From positions 1-47,394 of the forward strand of contig NZ_SSXE01000060.1 in NCBI RefSeq assembly GCF_021699195.1: a stretch of 47,394 bases of DNA. The letters run 5' to 3'. The DNA is from Nonomuraea sp. MG754425. GTDB lineage: Bacteria; Actinomycetota; Actinomycetes; Streptosporangiales; Streptosporangiaceae. Under the pieces are notes generated by a model that saw only the letters and a list, made by a program, of their open reading frames with translations, did no database searches and was not told the origin of the DNA. Made by a program: the position numbers and the translations under genes. Positions 6,253 through 13,928 of this stretch are shown piece after piece (within the stretch, counting starts at the first letter, position 1; each line of letters starts with the position of its first letter).

Positions 6253-9129
6253 GTGGACCTATCCGCCCTTTCGACTTCCGGGAACGCCGTGGCAGACCGC
6301 CTCATCGTGCGTGGTGCACGAGAACACAACCTCAAGGACGTCTCGCTCGACCTTCCGCGAGACTCGCTGATCGTCTTCACCGGCCTATCCGGCTCGGGCA
6401 AGTCGAGCCTGGCCTTCGACACGATCTTCGCTGAGGGCCAGCGGCGTTACGTAGAGTCGCTGTCGGCGTACGCCCGGCAGTTCCTCGGCCAGATGGACAA
6501 GCCGGACGTCGACTTCATCGAGGGACTGTCACCGGCGGTCTCCATCGACCAGAAGGCCACCAGCAAGAACCCCCGCTCGACCGTCGGCACGATCACCGAG
6601 GTCTACGACTACCTGCGGTTGTTGTGGGCGCGCATCGGGAAGCCGCACTGCCCGGTGTGCGAGCGTCCGATCGCGCGGCAGATGCCGCAGCAGATCGTCG
6701 ACCGGGTGATGGACCTTGAAGAGGGCACCCGGTTCCAGGTGCTCGCGCCGGTCATCAGGCAGCGCAAGGGCGAGTACGCCGAGCTGTTCCGCGAGCTGCA
6801 GACCAAGGGCTTCGCCAGGGCCAGGGTCGACGGCACCGTCGTGCGGCTGGAGGAGCCGCCGACGCTGAAGAAGTACGAGAAGCACGACATCGAGGTCATC
6901 GTGGACCGCCTGTCGGTCAAGGAGTCGGCGCGGCGCCGGCTCACCGACTCGGTGGAGACCGCGTTGCAGCTCTCCGGCGGCACGATCACGCTGGAGTTCG
7001 TCGACCTGCCCGAGGGCGACCCCAACCGCGAGCGCTTCTACTCCGAGCACCTCTACTGCCCGTACGACGACCTGTCGTTCGAGGAGATGGAACCGCGCTC
7101 GTTCTCGTTCAACTCGCCGTTCGGCGCCTGCCCCGAGTGCACCGGCCTGGGCACCAAGATGGAGGTCGACCACGACCTGGTGGTCCCCGACCCCGAGCGG
7201 ACGCTCGGCGACGGCGCCCTCCACCCGTGGTCCGGCGGCCACACCAGCGAGTACTTCGCCAGGCTGATGGAGGCGCTCGGCCACACCGTCGGGTTCACGC
7301 TCGACACGCCGTGGGACCGGCTGCCGAAGAAGGCGCAGAAGGCGCTGCTGTACGGCCACGACGAGCAGGTGCACGTCCGCTACAGCAACCGCTACGGCCG
7401 TCAGCGCTCCTACTACACGACCTACGACGGCGTCATCCCCTGGGTGCAGCGCCGGCACGCCGAGGCCGAGAGCGACGCGACCCGCGAGCGCTTCGAGGGC
7501 TACATGCGCGAGATCCCGTGCCCGGCCTGCAAGGGGGCCAGGCTCAAGCCGGTCAGCCTCGCGGTCACCGTGGCCGGCAGGTCGATCGCCGAGGTGTCGG
7601 CCATGTCGATCGGCGAGTGCGCCAGGTTCCTGGCCGAGCTCAAGCTGTCCGACCGTGACATGCAGATCGCCGAGCGGGTGGTCAAGGAGATCAACGCCCG
7701 GATGGGCTTCCTGCTCGACGTCGGTCTCGACTATCTGACCATGAACCGCGCCGCCGCCACCCTGGCGGGCGGCGAGGCGCAGCGCATCCGGCTGGCCACG
7801 CAGATCGGCTCCGGCCTGGTCGGCGTCCTCTACGTGCTGGACGAGCCGTCCATCGGCCTGCACCAGCGCGACAACATGCGCCTGCTCGACACGCTCGTGC
7901 GGCTGCGCGACATGGGCAACACGCTCATCGTGGTCGAGCACGACGAGGACACGATCGCGGCGGCCGACTGGGTCGTGGACATCGGTCCGGGGGCGGGCGA
8001 GCACGGTGGCCAGGTCGTGGTCTCCGGCACCGTCCAGGACCTCCTCAGCAGCGAGGAGTCGTTGACCGGGGCGTACCTGTCGGGCCGCAGGAGCATCCCG
8101 GTGCCCGCCAAGCGCCGCAAGCGCGACAAGAAGCGGCAGATCACGGTCAAGGGGGCGCGCGAGCACAACCTCAAGGGCGTGGACATCGAGTTCCCGCTCG
8201 GCGTGTTCACCGCCGTCACCGGGGTGTCGGGGTCGGGCAAGTCGACGCTGGTCAACGACATCCTGTACAACGCGCTGGCCAAGGAGCTCAACGGGGCCCG
8301 TACGGTGCCGGGGCGGCACTCGCGGATCAACGGCATGGACCAGGTGGACAAGGTGGTCCACGTCGACCAGTCGCCGATCGGGCGTACGCCGCGCTCCAAC
8401 CCGGCCACCTACACCGGGGTCTTCGACCACGTGCGCAAGCTGTTCGCGGCCACGGCCGAGGCGAAGGTGCGCGGCTACCAGCCCGGACGCTTCAGCTTCA
8501 ACGTCAAGGGCGGGCGCTGCGAGGCGTGCGCGGGCGACGGCACCATCAAGATCGAGATGAACTTCCTGCCCGACGTCTACGTCCCCTGCGAGGTCTGCCA
8601 CGGCGCCCGATACAACCGGGAGACGCTGGAGGTCCACTACAAGGGCAAGACGATCTCCGAGGTGCTCGACATGCCGATCGAGGAGGCCCTCGGCTTCTTC
8701 GAGGCGATCCCCGCGATCAAGCGGCACCTGCAGACGCTCAACGACGTCGGGCTCGGTTACGTGCGGCTGGGCCAGCCGGCCACCACGCTGTCCGGCGGCG
8801 AGGCGCAGCGGGTCAAGCTCGCCTCCGAGCTGCAGCGGCGGCAGACCGGGCGGACGATCTACGTCCTCGACGAGCCGACCACCGGGCTGCACTTCGAGGA
8901 CATCCGGCGGCTGCTCGGCGTGCTGGGGCGGCTGGTGGACGGCGGCAACACGGTGATCGTCATCGAGCACAACCTCGACGTGATCAAGACCGCCGACTGG
9001 CTCATCGACATGGGGCCCGAGGGCGGGTCGCGTGGCGGCACGCTCGTGGCCAACGGCACGCCGGAGGAGGTGGCGCTGGTGGACGACAGTCACACCGGGC
9101 GTTTCCTGCGCAAGATCCTCGCCCACTGA
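6253..9129 (+). CDS. uvrA: Excinuclease ABC subunit UvrA
   Basis: UvrA is the DNA-damage recognition ATPase of nucleotide excision repair; as a dimer it loads UvrB. The protein (958 residues) has the full family layout: Walker A GLSGSGKSSLAFDT, first zinc finger (CPVC ... CPAC pairs), signature LAGGEAQRIRLA with Walker B VLDEPSIGLH, second Walker A GVSGSGKSTLVND, the second zinc finger (CEAC-x19-CEVC type), signature LSGGEAQRVKLA, and VLDEPTTGLH. Most homologues start MADRLIVRG, which would be the GTG at 6289. However, the RecA-NDp-like promoter puts +1 at 6253, so I take the upstream GTG as a leaderless start adding 12 residues. A perfect hairpin follows the gene. Confidence 0.97.
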   Translation: MDLSALSTSGNAVADRLIVRGAREHNLKDVSLDLPRDSLIVFTGLSGSGKSSLAFDTIFAEGQRRYVESLSAYARQFLGQMDKPDVDFIEGLSPAVSIDQKATSKNPRSTVGTITEVYDYLRLLWARIGKPHCPVCERPIARQMPQQIVDRVMDLEEGTRFQVLAPVIRQRKGEYAELFRELQTKGFARARVDGTVVRLEEPPTLKKYEKHDIEVIVDRLSVKESARRRLTDSVETALQLSGGTITLEFVDLPEGDPNRERFYSEHLYCPYDDLSFEEMEPRSFSFNSPFGACPECTGLGTKMEVDHDLVVPDPERTLGDGALHPWSGGHTSEYFARLMEALGHTVGFTLDTPWDRLPKKAQKALLYGHDEQVHVRYSNRYGRQRSYYTTYDGVIPWVQRRHAEAESDATRERFEGYMREIPCPACKGARLKPVSLAVTVAGRSIAEVSAMSIGECARFLAELKLSDRDMQIAERVVKEINARMGFLLDVGLDYLTMNRAAATLAGGEAQRIRLATQIGSGLVGVLYVLDEPSIGLHQRDNMRLLDTLVRLRDMGNTLIVVEHDEDTIAAADWVVDIGPGAGEHGGQVVVSGTVQDLLSSEESLTGAYLSGRRSIPVPAKRRKRDKKRQITVKGAREHNLKGVDIEFPLGVFTAVTGVSGSGKSTLVNDILYNALAKELNGARTVPGRHSRINGMDQVDKVVHVDQSPIGRTPRSNPATYTGVFDHVRKLFAATAEAKVRGYQPGRFSFNVKGGRCEACAGDGTIKIEMNFLPDVYVPCEVCHGARYNRETLEVHYKGKTISEVLDMPIEEALGFFEAIPAIKRHLQTLNDVGLGYVRLGQPATTLSGGEAQRVKLASELQRRQTGRTIYVLDEPTTGLHFEDIRRLLGVLGRLVDGGNTVIVIEHNLDVIKTADWLIDMGPEGGSRGGTLVANGTPEEVALVDDSHTGRFLRKILAH

Positions 9130-9160
9130 GCGCTTCGAGCGCCTTCGGCACCTGAGCGGC

Positions 9161-9195
9161 CAGGCCCGCCCGGCCTTGACGGCGGGGCGGGCCTG
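9161..9195 (+). terminator. Terminator hairpin after uvrA
   Basis: A perfect 11-bp inverted repeat (9161-9171 with 9185-9195) has a 13-nt loop and lies 31 nt after the uvrA stop. No long T-run follows, which is common for actinomycete terminators. Confidence 0.6.
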
Positions 9196-9259
9196 AGGCT
9201 TTCGGGTGTGCGGCCGGGCATGGCCCGGTGCGGCCACCGGTGCGGCGCGGTGCGACAGC

Positions 9260-9480
9260 GCCGCGCGCCGGTCTGTGCGGGCCCGCCCTGTGCGTGCCTG
9301 GTCGGCACGGCCTGGTCTGTACGGGCCTGGTCTGCATGGCCCGGTTTGTGCGGGCCGTTCAGCATGGCCCGTTCGGTGTGGGCCTGGTCTGTCTGGGCCG
9401 TTCGACACGGCCCGTTGAGTGCGGGCCCGTTCAGTGCGGGACCGGTCAGCGCGGGGCGGTTGGCGGTGGGCTGGTCAGCG
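9260..9480. repeat. 14-15 bp tandem repeat array between uvrA and the DUF2306 gene
   Basis: The 345-bp convergent spacer 9130-9474 contains, after the uvrA terminator, more than ten head-to-tail units near NGCGGGCCYGTTCAG. Unit length alternates between 14 and 15 bp. The array just touches the 3' end of the DUF2306 gene. Frames through it read as Cys/Gly/Val strings with no start signal, so I do not regard it as coding. The alternating unit length, not a multiple of three, also argues against a protein repeat. Confidence 0.65.
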
Positions 9481-10200
9481 GGGGGTGGTGCGGCGGCGGC
9501 GTTTGGCGGCGTCGCCGCGCTCCAGCCACCACTCCGCCGCCAGGAGCGGCAGTGTCCAGCCCAGCCAGGCCGCCGCCGACCCCGTGGTGTTCGCCAGGAG
9601 CACCTGGTCGCCGTGGAAGGTGGTCTCGAACTGCGGCGTCAGCGCGATCGTGTACAGCATGCCCCACAGCCGGTTGGTGATGATGGACATCGTCAGGGCG
9701 AAGCTGCGCACCATCCACCGGCGGTGGTCGACGAACCTGCGCTGCCTGGCCATCCGCCAGCCGGCCATCGTGCAGCCCACCCAGAGCAGCGCCAGGATGA
9801 CGTCGCTGGCCATCGCGACCGGACCGAACGGCGTCGCCAGGCCCACCACCAGCCCCAGCAGCCCGCCCGGCAGGCAGCCGGCGAACACGTACGTCCGGCC
9901 GAGCAGCCGGTGCGCGCGCGGGTATCGTCCGCGGAACCACGGCCAGATCTGCAGGCAGCACGTGATCATGGCGATCGAGCCGAACACGACGTGCAGCGAG
10001 AGCACCACGAAGTGCGGCGGGAAGAAGTCGGGGGCGGGCACTCGGGACTGCCCCGGGTCCAGCGACAGGTACGGCGGCAGCGAGAACGCCACGAACGCCA
10101 CGGCCACCACCATCAGCGGCGCCACCCACGGCCGTCGCCACCACCGGGGACCGCCGGGCGGGGTGGGCGAGGCAGGGGGCCGTTCGGTCGAAAGAGTCAT
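9475..10200 (-). CDS. DUF2306 family multi-pass membrane protein
   Basis: The product is a 241-residue membrane protein with a short Pro-rich cytoplasmic start and about seven hydrophobic segments. Features seen in DUF2306 proteins are a His in the second helix (FVVLSLHVVFGSIAM), WPWFRGRYPRAHRLLGRTYV between helices, and the later conserved RRWMVRSFALTM and NRLWG elements. Function is unknown; some annotators note a resemblance to cytochrome b561-type four-helix cores because of the in-membrane histidines. The ATG at 10200 gives the proper start; an extension to 10230 adds ten unconvincing residues. It is divergent from three Rieske genes, so an electron-transfer role in the membrane is worth considering but unproven. 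Confidence 0.8.
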   Translation of the reverse strand: MTLSTERPPASPTPPGGPRWWRRPWVAPLMVVAVAFVAFSLPPYLSLDPGQSRVPAPDFFPPHFVVLSLHVVFGSIAMITCCLQIWPWFRGRYPRAHRLLGRTYVFAGCLPGGLLGLVVGLATPFGPVAMASDVILALLWVGCTMAGWRMARQRRFVDHRRWMVRSFALTMSIITNRLWGMLYTIALTPQFETTFHGDQVLLANTTGSAAAWLGWTLPLLAAEWWLERGDAAKRRRRTTPR

Positions 10201-10352
10201 GACCGCAGCGTGGAGTCGGCCGCTGACCACGCGCCTACCACCCGCTGACCGGACCGGGCGATGTCGTCAATACGCTGGTATCGGCCGCATCCGCGAGGGG
10301 CAGCAGGCGACACGGGGTGCGGGCCTGAATGACAGGAGTCGGGGGCAGAGCC

Positions 10353-10760
10353 ATGTCGGACAACGGGCTGGGACGTCGTGAGTTGCTGGGCGCGACCGGT
10401 GTCGCGGCCTGCGGGCTGGCGCTGACCGCGTGCGGCAGCGGAGGGGCGGCCGGGGACAAGCCGAGCCTCAAGGGCAAAGTTCTGGCCAAGACCTCCGAGG
10501 TGCCCGTGGGCGGCGGAAAGCTGATCGGTGACCTGAAGGTCGTGGTGACGCAGCCGACGGCGGGCGTCTACAAGGCGTTCAGCGCGTCCTGCCCGCACAA
10601 GGGCTGCACGGTCAGAGCCCCGGAGGAGAACGTGATCAGGTGCGCCTGCCACGGCAGCGAGTTCGCCGCCGACAGCGGGCAGGCAACCAAGGGGCCGGCC
10701 ACCGGCCCGCTGGCCTCGTTCCAGGTCAAGGTCGAGGGCGACGGGATCGTGGTGGTCTGA
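10353..10760 (+). CDS. Rieske [2Fe-2S] lipoprotein, copy 1
   Basis: The protein (135 residues) begins with a twin-arginine signal (GRRELLG) followed by a hydrophobic stretch and the lipobox LTAC. It should therefore be exported folded by Tat and anchored as a lipoprotein on the outer face of the membrane. The Rieske domain has both cluster motifs, CPHKGC and CACHGS. These supply two Cys and two His ligands to the [2Fe-2S] cluster plus the two extra Cys that form the stabilising disulfide. It is the shortest of three tandem paralogues and lacks the long linker of the others. An ATG 24 nt upstream is possible, but an AGGAG lies between the two. Partner and substrate are unknown. Confidence 0.88.
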   Translation: MSDNGLGRRELLGATGVAACGLALTACGSGGAAGDKPSLKGKVLAKTSEVPVGGGKLIGDLKVVVTQPTAGVYKAFSASCPHKGCTVRAPEENVIRCACHGSEFAADSGQATKGPATGPLASFQVKVEGDGIVVV

Positions 10761-10864
10761 ACCGGTAATTGTGCGTAGTCACCCGGATTGGGCTCGGGCA
10801 CGCTGAACCGGCCATGGGGCACCGGCCGTACCTCAAAGCGAGAGCCGATCTGGGAGGACGCACA

Positions 10865-11335
10865 ATGACGGAAACGACGCGCCGCGCGGTGATGTTCGGT
10901 GCCGGCGGCGCCGGGCTCGCGGCCGTACTGACGGCCTGCGCGAGCTACGGCGTGCCGACCACGCAGGCGGAGGTCGAGCAACCGGCGCAGGAGCCGTCGT
11001 CCGACGCGCCGGAGAGCGACGCGCCGAAGAAGCAGGGCGAGTCGAAGGCCAAGGCGCTGGCGGACACGAGCGACATCCCGGAGGGGGGCGGCAAGGTCTT
11101 CGAGAACCAGAAGATCGTGGTGACGCAGCCGACGGCGGGCGAGTTCAAGGCGTTCAGCGCGGTCTGCACCCATCAGGGCTGCACGGTGGCCGGCGTCTCC
11201 AACAAGACGATCAACTGCCCCTGCCACGGCAGCAAGTTCAGCATCGCCGACGGCTCGGTGGCCGCCGGCCCCGCCGGATCGCCGCTGGAGGAGAAGCCGA
11301 TCAACGTGGACGGCGGCAAGATCAGGCTGGCCTGA
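10865..11335 (+). CDS. Rieske [2Fe-2S] lipoprotein, copy 2
   Basis: This 156-residue paralogue has the same plan: TTRR near the start, a hydrophobic segment, lipobox LTAC and a 40-residue Glu/Ser/Pro-rich linker. The Rieske domain follows, with CTHQGC and CPCHGS binding motifs and a C-terminal beta-rich part. The ATG at 10865 follows GGGAGG. The twin-arginine motif (TTRRAVMFGAGG) suits Tat export of a protein that folds with its cluster in the cytoplasm. A 47-nt block is identical to copy 3. A 104-bp gap separates it from copy 1, so it could have its own promoter, though none is clear. Confidence 0.88.
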   Translation: MTETTRRAVMFGAGGAGLAAVLTACASYGVPTTQAEVEQPAQEPSSDAPESDAPKKQGESKAKALADTSDIPEGGGKVFENQKIVVTQPTAGEFKAFSAVCTHQGCTVAGVSNKTINCPCHGSKFSIADGSVAAGPAGSPLEEKPINVDGGKIRLA

Positions 11336-11380
11336 GAGAAGTCTCATGAATTTCTCACCTTGGTTCGTTTGGGTGAGTAC

Positions 11381-11845
11381 ATGGCAGATGACCTTCAGAG
11401 CCGCAGAGCGGTGTTCGCCGGCGTCGGAGCGGGTGGCCTGGCGCTTGCGATCACCGCGTGCAGCGGCGGCACCGACACGACCACGGCGGGCACCGCCACG
11501 GAATCGAGCGCGCCGCAGCCCGACGCGAGCACGTCGCAGTCCGGCGCACCGCAGGCGGGCGGCGCCCTGGCCAAGACCGCCGACATCCCCGTCGGCGGCG
11601 GCACGGTCTTCAAGGATCAGAAGGTCGTGGTGACGCAGCCGACGGCGGGCGAGTTCAAGGCGTTCAGCGCGATCTGCACGCACAAGGGCTGCCCGGTGGG
11701 CAGCGTCGAGGGCGACGCGATCGTGTGCCCGTGTCACAACAGCAGGTTCGCCATCACCGACGGATCCGTCACCGGGGGCCCGGCGGAGAAGCCGCTGTCA
11801 GCGCAGGAGATCAAGGTCGAGAACGACGAGATCCTGCTGGCCTAG
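11381..11845 (+). CDS. Rieske [2Fe-2S] lipoprotein, copy 3
   Basis: This 154-residue paralogue carries SRRAVFAGVG (Tat), lipobox ITAC, a Thr/Ser/Ala-rich linker, and Rieske motifs CTHKGC and CPCHNS. In the second motif Asn replaces the common Gly after the His ligand; the four cluster ligands and the two disulfide cysteines remain. The ATG at 11381 is preceded by a GGGTGAG sequence. It is followed by a hairpin terminator before uvrC. Like its neighbours it lacks any fused oxygenase or cytochrome bc subunit sequence, so it must pass electrons to a partner encoded elsewhere, or act as a small extracytoplasmic carrier. Confidence 0.88.
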   Translation: MADDLQSRRAVFAGVGAGGLALAITACSGGTDTTTAGTATESSAPQPDASTSQSGAPQAGGALAKTADIPVGGGTVFKDQKVVVTQPTAGEFKAFSAICTHKGCPVGSVEGDAIVCPCHNSRFAITDGSVTGGPAEKPLSAQEIKVENDEILLA

Positions 11846-11852
11846 CAGGCGC

Positions 11853-11887
11853 GCCCGCCGTGCTTTCGCGCAGAGAGTACGGCGGGC
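11853..11887 (+). terminator. Terminator hairpin after the Rieske genes
   Basis: A perfect 9-bp inverted repeat, GCCCGCCGT (11853-11861) with ACGGCGGGC (11879-11887), lies 8 nt after the stop of the third Rieske gene. It separates that group from the uvrC promoter that follows directly. Confidence 0.6.
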
Positions 11888-11891
11888 AACC

Positions 11892-11914
11892 TTGTCGGTG
11901 CGGGCTACTAGGCT
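11892..11914 (+). promoter_or_regulatory. RecA-NDp (PafBC-type) DNA-damage promoter of uvrC
   Basis: TTGTCGGTG (11892-11900), exactly eight bases, then TAGGCT (11909-11914) is a perfect match to the RecA-NDp consensus tTGTCRGTG-N8-TAN3T. That consensus drives LexA-independent damage genes in mycobacteria with the PafBC activator. The GTG of uvrC at 11921 lies 7 nt after the -10, at the expected +1, so the transcript should be leaderless. No other ribosome binding site is visible. Confidence 0.75.
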
Positions 11915-11920
11915 GGCAAC

Positions 11921-13867
11921 GTGGCGAGATCAGCGGGCAGCACCTTGAGTTTCCGGCCCAAGCCGGGTTCGATCCCCGAATCCCCGGGGGTCTACAGGTT
12001 CAGGGACGCGCACGGCCGGGTGATCTACGTCGGCAAGGCCAAGAGCCTGCGCCAGCGGCTCAACTCCTACTTCGCCGACTTCTCCGCGCTGCACCCGCGC
12101 ACCCAGACGATGCTGACCACGGCCACCGGCGTCGACTGGACGGTCGTCGGCACCGAGGTGGAGGCGCTGCAGCTCGAATACTCCTGGATCAAGGAGTTCG
12201 ACCCGCGCTTCAACGTCAAGTACCGCGACGACAAGTCCTACCCCTACCTCGCGGTCACCATGGGCGAAGACTTCCCGCGCGTGCAGGTCCTGCGTGGCGC
12301 CAAGCGCAAGGGCACCCGCTACTTCGGGCCCTACTCCCACGCCTGGGCCATCCGCGAGACCGTCGACCTGCTGCTGCGGGTCTTCCCCGTGCGCACGTGC
12401 AGCAGCGGGGTGTTCAAGCGGGCCGGGCAGATCGGCCGGCCCTGCCTGCTCGGCTACATCGACAAGTGCTCGGCGCCGTGCGTCGGCCGGGTCACCCCCG
12501 AGGAGCACCGCGCGCTGGCCGAGGACTTCTGCGACTTCATGGCGGGCAACACCGGCCGCTTCATCAGGCGGCTGGAGAAGGAGATGCGCGAGGCCGCCTC
12601 CGAGCAGGAGTACGAGCGGGCGGCCCGGCTGCGCGACGACATCCAGGCGTTGCAACGGGCGCTGGAGAAGCAGGCCGTGGTGCTCGGCGAGGGCACCGAC
12701 GCCGACGTGGTCGCGCTGGCCGAAGACCCGCTCGAGGCCGCCGTCCAGGTCTTCTACGTCCGCGGCGGGCGCATCCGCGGCCAGCGCGGCTGGGTGGTCG
12801 ACAAGGTCGAGGAGAGCACGCCGGGCGAACTGGTCGAGCAGTTCCTGCTGCAGATGTACGCCGAGGCGCCCCCCGAGGCGATGCCCCGCGAGGTGCTCGT
12901 GCCCGCGCTGCCGCCCGACCACGAGGCGGTCGCCGAACTGCTCACCGAGCAGCGCCGGGCCCGGGTCGAGGTGCGCGTGCCGCAGCGCGGCGACAAGCGC
13001 TCGCTGATGGAGACCGTCGAGCGCAACGCCAAGGAGTCGCTCGCCCAGCACAAGATCCGCCGCGCCGGCGACCTGACCACCCGCAGCAAGGCGCTGCAGG
13101 AGATCGCCGACGCGCTCGACCTCGACCAGGTGCCGCTGCGCATCGAGTGCTACGACGTCTCCCACCTGCAGGGCGAGAACGTCGTGGCGTCGATGGTGGT
13201 GTTCGAGGACGGCCTGGCGCGCAAGAGCGAATACCGGCGCTTCGCGGTCAAGAGCAAGGAGGGCGACGTCGCCTCGATCCACGAGGTGATCACCCGCCGG
13301 TTCCGCCGCTACCTGGAGGAACGCTCCGCGACCGGCGAACTGGCGGCCGACGACGGCGGCGACGGTGACGGCGAGGGCGGCCACGGGCCCATCGACCCCG
13401 AGACGGGCCGGCCGCGCAAGTTCGCCTACCCGCCCAACCTCGTCGTGGTCGACGGCGCGGGCCCGCAGGCGGCGGCGGCGCAGCGGGCGCTCGACGAACT
13501 CGGCATCGACGAGGTGTCGGTGTGCGGGCTGGCCAAGCGGCTGGAGGAGGTGTGGCTGCCGGGCGACGATCAGCCGGTCATCATGCCTCGTTCAAGCGAA
13601 GGTCTCTACCTGCTGCAACGCGTGCGAGACGAAGCACACAGGTTCGCCATCACCTACCATCGTTCCAAGAGGTCCAAGACGGTGAGGGAGAGCGCGCTCG
13701 ACGGCGTGCCCGGCCTGGGGCCGGCGCGCAGGCAGGCGTTGCTCAAGCACTTCGGCTCCGTGAAGAGGCTACGCGAGGCCACTGCCGCCGAGATCTGCGA
13801 GGTTCCCGGCATCGGCCCGTCCATCGCCGAGGTCATCGTGTCCACGCTGAAGGGAGAGTCACCTTGA
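11921..13867 (+). CDS. uvrC: Excinuclease ABC subunit UvrC
   Basis: UvrC makes the two incisions flanking the lesion in nucleotide excision repair. The 648-residue protein has an N-terminal GIY-YIG nuclease (PGVYRF ... VIYVGKAKSLRQRL, residues 20-50), a Cys-rich segment (residues about 155-190, including CSAPCVG), a UVR domain that binds UvrB (EMREAASEQEYERAARLRDDI), an RNase H-like endonuclease domain (IECYDVSHLQGENVVASMVVF, with the catalytic Asp in VVVDGAGPQ), and C-terminal helix-hairpin-helix motifs (LDGVPGLGPARRQALLKHFG and ICEVPGIGPSIAEVI). An acidic Gly/Asp linker (GELAADDGGDGDGEGG) interrupts the RNase H part, a lineage-specific insertion. The GTG start coincides with the predicted leaderless +1. 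Confidence 0.97.
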   Translation: MARSAGSTLSFRPKPGSIPESPGVYRFRDAHGRVIYVGKAKSLRQRLNSYFADFSALHPRTQTMLTTATGVDWTVVGTEVEALQLEYSWIKEFDPRFNVKYRDDKSYPYLAVTMGEDFPRVQVLRGAKRKGTRYFGPYSHAWAIRETVDLLLRVFPVRTCSSGVFKRAGQIGRPCLLGYIDKCSAPCVGRVTPEEHRALAEDFCDFMAGNTGRFIRRLEKEMREAASEQEYERAARLRDDIQALQRALEKQAVVLGEGTDADVVALAEDPLEAAVQVFYVRGGRIRGQRGWVVDKVEESTPGELVEQFLLQMYAEAPPEAMPREVLVPALPPDHEAVAELLTEQRRARVEVRVPQRGDKRSLMETVERNAKESLAQHKIRRAGDLTTRSKALQEIADALDLDQVPLRIECYDVSHLQGENVVASMVVFEDGLARKSEYRRFAVKSKEGDVASIHEVITRRFRRYLEERSATGELAADDGGDGDGEGGHGPIDPETGRPRKFAYPPNLVVVDGAGPQAAAAQRALDELGIDEVSVCGLAKRLEEVWLPGDDQPVIMPRSSEGLYLLQRVRDEAHRFAITYHRSKRSKTVRESALDGVPGLGPARRQALLKHFGSVKRLREATAAEICEVPGIGPSIAEVIVSTLKGESP

Positions 13868-13928
13868 TCTCGCCAGAATGCCAAGGTAAACGCGTCCGAC
13901 GTCCATGCCCGAGTGCCGGGGTGGGGCG

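Noticed and set aside
6289..9129. uvrA start at the GTG at 6289 (MADRLIVRG)
   Set aside because: It fits homology, but the RecA-NDp-like promoter puts the transcription start at 6253, so I prefer the upstream GTG. A 5'-end map would decide.
6529..9408. Long reverse-strand open frame (over 950 codons) opposite uvrA
   Set aside because: It lies wholly antisense to a clear uvrA, has Arg/Gly/Ala/Val-rich composition with no domain, and is the usual high-GC shadow frame.
11930..13384. Reverse-strand open frame opposite uvrC
   Set aside because: Shadow of a well-conserved uvrC; no start signal and no motif.
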